From NCBI GenBank assembly GCA_964506325.1, contig CAZDLO010000080.1, forward strand, positions 1-16,256: DNA of 16,256 nucleotides, written 5' to 3'. Shown here in pieces: positions 5,333 to 12,563 of this stretch. The DNA comes from CAINVV01 sp964506325 (GTDB taxonomy: Bacteria; Bacteroidota; Bacteroidia; Bacteroidales; Prolixibacteraceae). Within the stretch, counting starts at the first letter, position 1. Each line of letters starts with the position of its first letter. The position numbers and the translations under genes were made by a program. The notes beneath the pieces are model-generated. The model saw only the letters and a program-made list of their open reading frames with translations, made no database searches and was not told the DNA's origin.

Positions 5333-7930
5333 ATGGTAAAATTAACTTGTATCTCACTGATCACAGGCTGTTTATTCCTTTTCTCAGGATGCCTGGAAGT
5401 GAAAAAACCTCTCTTGCCCAAATCATCAGAACTGGAAGTAAAATGGGAAGTCATAACCAATATGCACCAGGGTAAAAACCGGGTTCTTTCTGCCTTTACC
5501 ATTTATAATCACAGTGCGATGACCTTTGAAAACAAAGGTTGGGAAATGTTTTTCTCTCAGATGCCCCCTACTCCCATTGTTGAGGATTCTGCCAGGGTTG
5601 CCAGGGTCATACATATCAATGGCGATTGGTTCAAACTGGTTCCTTCAGAAAAATTTCGGCTTCTTCCCGGAGATTCAATCCGTGTTGCCTATTGTGGCAC
5701 AGGTTTTAACATTAAAGGGACGGATGCCGCCCTCGGCATATACTTTGTATTTTACAACGACAAGGGAGAAGAAATTGGAATTGTGCCTGCCGGAAAGCAA
5801 ACAATCGCCCCGTTTACCAGGCCAGAACAGCTTCAACGTACTGCCAATGATAAGACAGTTGTTCCAACCCCCCAGGGGAGATACGAAGATAATCTCGCTT
5901 TGTCTTTACTCCCGGAGTCTCAGCTGACCGGGATTATCCCTACCCCACTTTCCATTCAGACTGGCACCGAAAAACTTCTCATAGACAATAGCTGGAATGT
6001 TTATTTCGAGGAAGGATTGGAAATGGAATCCGGATACCTGGTAAAAAGATTGAAAGAAATTACCGGAACCGACTTCCAACAGATAAAAGGAAAGCCGGAG
6101 AAGCTTCCTGCCTTCAACATTCATACAGGAAGCAACAGGCAGAAGAGTAAAGAGTCCTATGATCTGGTCACTGATGCCAAAAATGGTGTGAATATCACAG
6201 GAAATGATGCAGCAGGCGTATTTTACGGAATTCAAAGCTTTCTGTCATCCTTGCCTGTTGAACAATACAGAACACCTGACAAACTGATAAAAACATCATC
6301 ACTCAGGATATCTGACGTTCCCAGATTCTCGTACAGGGGACTTCAGTTCGATATGGCCCGAAATTTCCAATCCAAGGAAACAATTTTGAAAATGCTGGAT
6401 ATAATGGCCTATTACAAGCTCAATCAATTCCTGTTCTATTTAATGGAAGATGAGGGATGGCGTGTTGAAATACCAGGTCTGCCGGAATTGACAGAAATCG
6501 GAAGCCGGAGGAAGCACGGGAAATTAAGTGATCCTGCGCTCCATCCATCCTATGGAAGCGGTCCTTATGCCGATGAAAAAGTGGGTTATGGAAGCGGGTA
6601 TTATACAGTGGATGAGTTTGTTGAGATACTGAAATATGCCAAAGAAAGGCATATAACTATTATTCCCGTCATAAATTACCCTGCACATGTGCGTTCCGCC
6701 ATCAAATCGATGGAATACAGGTACCAGAAGCTGATGAAAGAGGGGAAAGAAGCTGAAGCCAACGAATTCAGGCTAATTGATCCGGAAGATACATCCAGGT
6801 ACATTTCCGCCCAGGGTTACCACGACAACGTTGTATGTGTCGGTCGCGAATCAGTTTTTCACTTTTATGACACAGCGGTCAAAGGGATCAGGCAGTTGTA
6901 TGAAAAAGCCGGTGTACCATTGGAAATATTTCATACCGGAGGTGATGAGGTCGCTATTGGTGCCTGGTCCGGTTCCCCAATGGTCAAAAAGCTTCTGGCA
7001 CTGCATCCGGAGATCAAACCGGATGAAAAAAGCCTGCAGGCCTATTGCTTCAGAAGAATTTCAGCAATTTTGCAAGACAACGGGATCAGGGATATCGGAG
7101 GCTGGGAAGAGGCAGCCCTGTTGTCTGATACTCTGGGCAGACCCACTCCGAACAATGAGTTTGTTGGCAAGGGCCTGCTCCCTTACCTCTGGAACAACCT
7201 CGAAGGTGCAGAAGACTTAGGCTACAAGCTTGCTAATGCAGGTTACAAGGTGGTTTTGTGCGATGTATCCAATTTCTACCTCGACTTTCCCTATGACAAA
7301 GATCCGGAGGAACCGGGAAATTACTGGGCCGGGTTCCTTGAGACCAAAGAACCTTATGCCTTTGCCCCATTCGACCTATTTAAAACGACCACAAAAACAT
7401 CTATGGGAAGAATCATTGATACCGATAAGGAATATATCAACAAGATCAGGTTGAAACCGGAGGCGCGTCAAAACATTCTCGGTCTGCAGGCGCAGATTTG
7501 GTCGGAGACAATAAAAGGCCAGGAAATGCTTGAATACTATTACCTGCCAAGGCTGATTACGTTTTCAGAAACAGCCTGGGGACCTGAGAGAAAATGGGAA
7601 ACGATAGAGAACAAGGCTGCCAGAGACAAGCAACTGGCAACCGATTGGAACAGGATGGCCAATTCCCTGGCCAACAAGGAACTACCACGGCTAAGCATTC
7701 TTAATGGAGGTTATAATTACCGGGTTCCACTCCCGGGAGCTATTGTAAAAGATGGAATTTTACATGCCAATGTTCAGTTTCCCGGACTCGAAATACGTTT
7801 TACAACCGATGGCACTGAACCAACCTTGAATAGTCAGCTTTACACTGAGCCGGTAAAAGTAAACGGAACGGTAAAGTTGAAGAGTTTTGTAAAAGATGGA
7901 AATTCCAGCCGGACTTCTGTCATTAATTAA
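5333..7930 (+). CDS. GH20 beta-N-acetylhexosaminidase, chitobiase-like lipoprotein
   Basis: This 865-residue exo-enzyme should remove terminal beta-GlcNAc (or GalNAc) from chitooligosaccharides or glycans. It has a lipoprotein signal with lipobox FSGC (Cys20), so it is membrane-anchored. Regions in order: a CHB_HEX-like N-terminal beta domain (about 33-170), a GH20b domain (about 198-325), the GH20 barrel (about 330-755) beginning YRGLQFDMARN (334-344), and a C-terminal immunoglobulin-like CHB_HEX_C domain (about 780-865; FTTDGTEPT). The catalytic pair of substrate-assisted hydrolysis is Asp538-Glu539 in HTGGDEV (534-540). The substrate-loop sequence FPYDKDPEEPGNYW also matches chitobiases. 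All expected parts are present and the length is normal for that four-domain type. It is divergent from the NagX-like gene, which fits GlcNAc salvage. Chitin versus host or peptidoglycan-derived substrate cannot be decided. Confidence 0.95.
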   Translation: MVKLTCISLITGCLFLFSGCLEVKKPLLPKSSELEVKWEVITNMHQGKNRVLSAFTIYNHSAMTFENKGWEMFFSQMPPTPIVEDSARVARVIHINGDWFKLVPSEKFRLLPGDSIRVAYCGTGFNIKGTDAALGIYFVFYNDKGEEIGIVPAGKQTIAPFTRPEQLQRTANDKTVVPTPQGRYEDNLALSLLPESQLTGIIPTPLSIQTGTEKLLIDNSWNVYFEEGLEMESGYLVKRLKEITGTDFQQIKGKPEKLPAFNIHTGSNRQKSKESYDLVTDAKNGVNITGNDAAGVFYGIQSFLSSLPVEQYRTPDKLIKTSSLRISDVPRFSYRGLQFDMARNFQSKETILKMLDIMAYYKLNQFLFYLMEDEGWRVEIPGLPELTEIGSRRKHGKLSDPALHPSYGSGPYADEKVGYGSGYYTVDEFVEILKYAKERHITIIPVINYPAHVRSAIKSMEYRYQKLMKEGKEAEANEFRLIDPEDTSRYISAQGYHDNVVCVGRESVFHFYDTAVKGIRQLYEKAGVPLEIFHTGGDEVAIGAWSGSPMVKKLLALHPEIKPDEKSLQAYCFRRISAILQDNGIRDIGGWEEAALLSDTLGRPTPNNEFVGKGLLPYLWNNLEGAEDLGYKLANAGYKVVLCDVSNFYLDFPYDKDPEEPGNYWAGFLETKEPYAFAPFDLFKTTTKTSMGRIIDTDKEYINKIRLKPEARQNILGLQAQIWSETIKGQEMLEYYYLPRLITFSETAWGPERKWETIENKAARDKQLATDWNRMANSLANKELPRLSILNGGYNYRVPLPGAIVKDGILHANVQFPGLEIRFTTDGTEPTLNSQLYTEPVKVNGTVKLKSFVKDGNSSRTSVIN

Positions 7931-7934
7931 CAAC

Positions 7935-8056
7935 GAGGCAGTCACAGAAGCCATTTTTAACCCAAAAGGACTAAAAAGGCGCAGAGGTCACAAAGTGAAG
8001 ATCTTCATCTCTTTGTGGCCTCTGCGGTTTATTTATCTCACTTTTGGGACTGCCTC
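7935..8056. repeat. 122-bp nested inverted repeat between convergent genes
   Basis: Three sets of arms nest inside each other. GAGGCAGTC (7935-7943) pairs with GACTGCCTC (8048-8056). CCCAAAAG (7961-7968) pairs with CTTTTGGG (8041-8048). CGCAGAGGTCACAAAG (7980-7995) pairs with CTTTGTGGCCTCTGCG (8011-8026) at 15 of 16 positions, with the exception a possible G-U pair. The centre TGAAGATCTTCA (7996-8007) is itself palindromic. A 17-base unpaired segment (7944-7960) is on one side only. It lies directly after the GH20 stop and before the end of the cytochrome gene. It probably works as a two-way terminator and has the look of a small dispersed palindromic element. Confidence 0.8.
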
Positions 8057-8078
8057 ATTTGATTTTATCATTTGACGC

Positions 8079-9446
8079 TCAATCAGATACTCCTGCTGAA
8101 TTGCCTCCTGAGTTTCTCCATTTGTAAGAGTGAGGCCATTTTATTGTTTCAGAAGAAACTTCAGTATGGCAGGTATGGCACGACATCTTTACATCCGGAG
8201 AAGATCCTCCGTGCTTTTCTGCAAATTCCTTTATCTCATCGTCTCCCCTGGAGCTCTTGTGGCATACGCCACAACTGCCTATTGATTTTACCGGCCTGTT
8301 TGAACCCTGGTACTGCAATTCCTGGTAATTGTCTTTCGCTACAAGCGAAGGTACCATCGCATGCGGACTACCATGACAAGCGGAACAGAACAGGTTTCCG
8401 TGTCCATGACTGTTCCGGTAAAGCGCCGTGCCAGTATCAATGCCCGGGACATTTGGGTGACAGCTTACACAATTGGGTTCATTGGCCCAGGGTATCCTTC
8501 CATTGACAATGGTTGTTGCCACATTGGCCATACTTCCGTGACAAGCGGTGCAATTGCCGTCAGCAGAGGTATGCCGTGCACTTCTGCTGCACTTGGTTTT
8601 CGCGCCGGGATGGCAATCGTAACATGTAGCACCCTTGGTGGAATGCATGCCATGGATGGCCTGTGACAGGTATTTGCCGGAACTTCCGGGACCAACTGTC
8701 CCGAGGGCAGGTGAACCATGGCAACTGGCACAAAGAACCGGTTTGCTTTTCATCAGGGCAGTTCCATGTGCAAGGTCATGCTTCGTCAGGATATCATCAA
8801 ATGAATTGGCTCCGTGACATTTGGCGCAATTGATTTCATCTGAGGTCGGGATTGTTGCCTTTGTTGTGGCTAAGATTTTCCCGGATGAATTCCGGACTGT
8901 GATGGTCGCCATCTGGTATGGATCCTTAACACCATTGTCATAAACAGGCACTACAGGAATTCCCTCGGCACTGAAGTAACCTGATTCGGCCTTCATTTTT
9001 CCGGAAAGACCAATCCCTGTGAGACCGATGTTAGGTTGGGGTGTCACATTAAAGAGCTTCTGTGCATAGGTCCAGAACTGGCCAAAATTCTCCTTCCCGA
9101 CTGAATAGGTATTGTTGTCTATGGAATAGGAGACAGTGAGTCCGGTCGTAACAACAGACGGGACTTTGCCCCTTTTTACCACCTGGACTTTAAGATTGTT
9201 GTAGGGAGGTAAGATCACCGCCTTATCGTAAGTAGGATTCAGACAGTGCATGCCAAGGTCATTCCAGGCAAATACCACATACGCGCTGCTTCCTCCGAAC
9301 ACCACGCTGCTGGATGAACCGGCCTTTTCAGTAATTTCACCAGTTGATCCGGCAGGATCTTCCTCTACAGATTTAGTGCACCCCCAGCTTACAAGGGAAA
9401 TAAGCAAGGCCACTCTCCATACAGATGTAATTTTTTTCATCGGCAT
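8079..9446 (-). CDS. Octaheme c-type cytochrome lipoprotein
   Basis: A 455-residue secreted protein with eight CXXCH haem-binding motifs at 207, 239, 275, 299, 326, 354, 392 and 423. Many spare histidines (223, 227, 265, 268, 292, 347, 349, 362, 412, 439) could be distal ligands. The signal ends in SWGC (Cys23), so it is a lipoprotein. Residues about 55-200 form a haem-free domain with WNDLGMHCLNP (61-71), ILPPYN and GLTGIGLSG, leading into PTSDEINCAKCH at the first haem. I recall this arrangement from uncharacterised multihaem proteins but cannot assign a function. A role in periplasmic or surface electron transfer is inferred. The C-terminus is Ser/Gly-rich. The second ATG (ending 9440) gives a cleaner MKK start. 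No haem-maturation genes lie in the window. Confidence 0.92.
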   Translation of the reverse strand: MPMKKITSVWRVALLISLVSWGCTKSVEEDPAGSTGEITEKAGSSSSVVFGGSSAYVVFAWNDLGMHCLNPTYDKAVILPPYNNLKVQVVKRGKVPSVVTTGLTVSYSIDNNTYSVGKENFGQFWTYAQKLFNVTPQPNIGLTGIGLSGKMKAESGYFSAEGIPVVPVYDNGVKDPYQMATITVRNSSGKILATTKATIPTSDEINCAKCHGANSFDDILTKHDLAHGTALMKSKPVLCASCHGSPALGTVGPGSSGKYLSQAIHGMHSTKGATCYDCHPGAKTKCSRSARHTSADGNCTACHGSMANVATTIVNGRIPWANEPNCVSCHPNVPGIDTGTALYRNSHGHGNLFCSACHGSPHAMVPSLVAKDNYQELQYQGSNRPVKSIGSCGVCHKSSRGDDEIKEFAEKHGGSSPDVKMSCHTCHTEVSSETIKWPHSYKWRNSGGNSAGVSD

Positions 9447-9762
9447 ACATGTTTTAGTTTAAATCAATCCATTTACCGCATGAAACAAGTTTCAAACGAT
9501 TGCAAGGGAAATTTATAACCATTACAATATATTCCGAAAACAAATCAACGAAAATCCTATATATCAGCTCTTTATAATAATTCTAAATAATATGAACATA
9601 TCTATATTTGTCTATATATTAAATACATACATTTTAGTATAATCATAAAAATACGTACTCTTGACTACAATTTAGAACGGTTTTAATTTAAAAATCAACG
9701 AGTTAACAGCAATTGCCAACAAGCCCATTAATAATAATGAGCAAAAAATTGATTTAATTGGG
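9447..9762. other. AT-rich intergenic region upstream of the cytochrome gene
   Basis: This 316-base spacer, very AT-rich from about 9500 to 9700, has no credible coding frame. It separates the cytochrome gene from the DUF5916 gene, both leftward, so the cytochrome gene probably has its own promoter here. TATATTTG at 9603-9610 matches the Bacteroidota -7 consensus, but on the rightward strand, where no gene follows and no -33 element is evident. No hairpin strong enough to be called a terminator for the DUF5916 gene was found. Confidence 0.5.
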
Positions 9763-11907
9763 TCAGAAACGGATATTGTACTTGATTTTAAACCGAAGGG
9801 CACTTTCATCCATTACATACCTTTCCAATGGTTGGGAAAGTTTGGTTGTCCATGCAATTATGATTTCATTCCCGGGTTTCACAATCCACTGAAATCGGGA
9901 CTGTACCCCAATTGTATTGGAATTGTTGTCGTACTGAAGATAGTTGTTCAAAGTAATGCTTGGACTAAAAAGCACATTGGCATTAACCTGGTAAATTCGT
10001 GTAATGAAACTGCCATCCGGCAGGGCCACATTGTTTTGCTTGTACCTGGCACCAAGGAAAAGAGGTACCATCACTTTATAATTAATCCCCAAATTAAGAT
10101 CTTCCCTTGATCCGTTGTAAAAATTACCCCATGCATAGGAAACATCACCAGCCAGGTTTCTGCTACCTGCAGTAAGCAGGCTAAGGGTATGCCTGTAGAA
10201 ATCGTACCGGCCTACCGGAATAACAAAGGATGAATAGATTTTGAAAGGTTTTTCGAGGTATTCATAATTCCCGCCAATAGAGTATCCAAACTCTTCACCG
10301 GTTTTAAACCGGATTTTTACAGGGTTGTAATTTACCTGCCTGGTTTCCAGTATGTTTGCAAAATTAACAATGTGATTGAACCCGGCACCTGAAAGAACCT
10401 GGAGAATACCCCATTTTTTAGGACGCGGACCAACCATAAAATTCCCGTAAGTCTCCTTAATATCCGTTCGTGGGACAAAGCCCATGCCTGCCACAAAATT
10501 TTCACCGATCTGGTGATATCCAAGGTTAAATGAGATAAGGTCGTTGGGATAAGAAATGGTTCCTCCCCATGATTTATCATTGTCATTCAGATTCCTCGTA
10601 TTCGATTTCAATCCAAATAAAATAAGGGACAGGTTCTTGTTCCCCCGGAATTTTGAAGTAGCCAGTTTTAAATCAACCCCACCAACAAAGTTTTTGGCCA
10701 TTGTTACAGCATTGCCATAGGTTCCAATCACTCCAAGGGATGATTCCGCACCAAGGGTCCTTGAAATCCTGGCAACCGAAAAATTGGTATTGCCATTCGA
10801 ATGGTCATCATTGACATACATCATTCCGATGTTCCACTTATTGATAGTTCCTGTAACTTTCCCGGCCAGGTTAATCTGGATTGGCAATCCGAGACTGTCC
10901 AGTCCCATCCTTCTGGAAAAAAACGGGATAATACTTTTCCCGTAAGGGTTTGAATCGTCTCCTTGAATTCCAAATGAAAACATACTTGATCCATCCAGGA
11001 AAAAATCTCTCTTCTCAGGAAATAAAAGGCCGAAACGGGTAAGATTGATCTGGCGGTCGTCCACTTCAGTTTCGGCAAAATCTGTGTTGACAGACAGGGA
11101 CGATTTCAAACTTGGAGTAACCTGGTAGAAAACATCAACTCCTGCCTTACCGGTAAACTTGTTGTCAGTCCCCTTCTTCGTATTCATTCCGCCGACAACA
11201 TAGGGAGAAATATCAAGTCCGATGCCCTGTGTAATGTTTTGAATTCCTTCGAGCAATCCGGCATCCGAGACCTGGAATTTGTAGCTGTTTACATTGGCTA
11301 CTGGCCAGTAAGACATCTCCATTTTCCGCTTTATGTGCCGGATGAATTTGATACCCCAGTTGGGGTTATATCTGTCAAAACCCATGGTTTTGAATGGAAT
11401 CGCCATTTCAGCTTCCCAACCTTGAGAGGTTATCCTGGATTTTCCTTCCCATAAACCATCCCACTCCTTGTTGAAGACAGCACCGTTCTCGCTGATGGTG
11501 GCATCCCCTATCGACCCACGTGGCCCGATCTGAAACCAGTAGCCATTGCGGTGATCGAGATAGGTATCCAATATTACCTGTATCCGGTCGTCGTTACCCA
11601 GACTAACATCCCTGGCCATTTCCTTGGAAGTTATTTTTGAGGGATCATCGAAACATTTTATACCTACATACAGAAAATTTGCATCGTAACAAATCAAAAA
11701 TTCCGTCTTTTCAGAAACCGGTTGACCCGGATTGGGCTCACGCTGAACCAACTGATTAACCCTGGCTGCACTGATCCAGGCCTCGTCGTTAAGGTGGCCA
11801 TCGATCGCCGGGGATTTCTTGACCAGGACAGCTTTAACAGATGGCTGCGCAAAACTGGCAGCTGACAGGAAGAACATGAATGAGAGCAACCGAAAGAATA
11901 ACTTCAT
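9763..11907 (-). CDS. DUF5916 outer-membrane beta-barrel protein with CBM9-like domain
   Basis: This 714-residue protein has a signal peptide (MKLFFRLLSFMFFLSAASFA, cleavage before Gln21) and a CBM9-like/DOMON-type beta-sandwich at about 25-220, starting IDGHLNDEAW (35-44). A long DUF5916 region follows, with alternating aromatic beta-strands and the family signature LLFPEKRDFFLDG (about 292-304). The last residue is Phe, as in outer-membrane barrels. The family is common in Bacteroidota and its role is unknown; ligand binding at the outer membrane is inferred from the CBM9-like fold. I start at the ATG ending at 11907, because the 43-residue in-frame extension to 12036 precedes the signal peptide and is probably chance. 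It lies 134 bases after arfB and 316 bases before the cytochrome gene, all leftward. Confidence 0.9.
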   Translation of the reverse strand: MKLFFRLLSFMFFLSAASFAQPSVKAVLVKKSPAIDGHLNDEAWISAARVNQLVQREPNPGQPVSEKTEFLICYDANFLYVGIKCFDDPSKITSKEMARDVSLGNDDRIQVILDTYLDHRNGYWFQIGPRGSIGDATISENGAVFNKEWDGLWEGKSRITSQGWEAEMAIPFKTMGFDRYNPNWGIKFIRHIKRKMEMSYWPVANVNSYKFQVSDAGLLEGIQNITQGIGLDISPYVVGGMNTKKGTDNKFTGKAGVDVFYQVTPSLKSSLSVNTDFAETEVDDRQINLTRFGLLFPEKRDFFLDGSSMFSFGIQGDDSNPYGKSIIPFFSRRMGLDSLGLPIQINLAGKVTGTINKWNIGMMYVNDDHSNGNTNFSVARISRTLGAESSLGVIGTYGNAVTMAKNFVGGVDLKLATSKFRGNKNLSLILFGLKSNTRNLNDNDKSWGGTISYPNDLISFNLGYHQIGENFVAGMGFVPRTDIKETYGNFMVGPRPKKWGILQVLSGAGFNHIVNFANILETRQVNYNPVKIRFKTGEEFGYSIGGNYEYLEKPFKIYSSFVIPVGRYDFYRHTLSLLTAGSRNLAGDVSYAWGNFYNGSREDLNLGINYKVMVPLFLGARYKQNNVALPDGSFITRIYQVNANVLFSPSITLNNYLQYDNNSNTIGVQSRFQWIVKPGNEIIIAWTTKLSQPLERYVMDESALRFKIKYNIRF

Positions 11908-12041
11908 AATTGATAAAAAATAAAATATCTTCAAAATCTCATTGGTACAAAGTTTTTCTGCCGGATAAATTCGGAATTGCCCGGTTACCTTAGGGATTTG
12001 AACAGGGACGATAATTACGAAGCGTTGAAAATACAAAAAAT

Positions 12042-12449
12042 TCAGAGGTCCACACCTCGCCGGGCAGCTTTTATTTCAGATAGAACTCTTTTAGATTCCA
12101 GCCTTTTTTCAACGGATGATCTGGTAGGTTTTGTCTTGAATCGTCTTTTGGGAGGCGTCAGGACTTTGTCCAGCAACGAGTAAAACTTTTCAATGACTGT
12201 TTCTTTGTTCTGAAGCTGAGACCGGTCTTTCTGGGATACCAGTACCAGTTCATGCTGGTTGTTAATCTTATTGGCAAGTTTTTCAAAAAGTATTCTCTTT
12301 TCCCCGGCATTCATCAATTGGGATTCGGCCACATTGAACCGTAGTTCAACTTTTGAACTGACTTTGTTGACATTCTGTCCACCGGGACCACTGCTCCTGG
12401 AGGACTGGAATATGAATTCATGGCTGAAATCCCTGTCAGAAAAATTCAT
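12042..12449 (-). CDS. arfB: Alternative ribosome-rescue factor ArfB (peptidyl-tRNA hydrolase)
   Basis: This 135-residue protein has the class I release-factor catalytic domain alone. The GGQ motif is in SGPGGQNVNKV (20-30; Gly23-Gly24-Gln25) and hydrolyses peptidyl-tRNA in the ribosome. No codon-recognition domains are present. The C-terminal tail is basic (PPKRRFKTKPTRSSVEKR, then SKR, KAARR), which in ArfB enters the empty mRNA channel of stalled ribosomes. Length and layout match ArfB/YaeJ. It is cytoplasmic and housekeeping, so its position before an outer-membrane protein gene is probably incidental. No clear Shine-Dalgarno precedes the ATG ending at 12449. Confidence 0.95.
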   Translation of the reverse strand: MNFSDRDFSHEFIFQSSRSSGPGGQNVNKVSSKVELRFNVAESQLMNAGEKRILFEKLANKINNQHELVLVSQKDRSQLQNKETVIEKFYSLLDKVLTPPKRRFKTKPTRSSVEKRLESKRVLSEIKAARRGVDL

Positions 12450-12510
12450 TTATAAAAATTGCGATAAGTTTCGTTCCAAACAAAATTAAAAAAAATTAAA
12501 AATGTCCCAT

Positions 12511-12542
12511 AAAAAAAGAGGCCGCACTTTCGGGCAGCCTCT
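12511..12542 (-). terminator. Rho-independent terminator of the susCD unit
   Basis: Read leftward, AGAGGC-TGCCCGAAAGTGCG-GCCTCT is followed directly by a run of T (TTTTTTT, 12511-12517 on the complement). The 6-bp outer stem (12517-12522 with 12537-12542) is perfect, and the inner part pairs with mismatches around a GAAA-type loop. It lies about 20 bases after the SusD stop. The shape, a GAGGC stem with a GAAAG loop and a T-tract, is a usual Bacteroidota terminator. Confidence 0.88.
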
Positions 12543-12563
12543 CTTCTTTAGTATCTAGCAAGA

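Noticed and set aside
5199..5340. Open frame reading across the GH20 start in another phase
   Set aside because: It has no usable start codon and gives a low-complexity Asn/Lys-rich peptide.
8072..8817. Rightward open frames opposite the cytochrome gene
   Set aside because: They are shadows of the haem-motif-rich coding strand; the CXXCH series on the leftward strand is decisive.
9603..9610. TATATTTG as a Bacteroidota -7 promoter element
   Set aside because: It faces rightward, away from the flanking genes, lacks a -33 partner, and such a match is expected by chance in DNA this AT-rich.
11908..12036. 43-codon N-terminal extension of the DUF5916 protein
   Set aside because: It precedes a complete signal peptide and would bury it; the internal ATG at 11905-11907 fits export.
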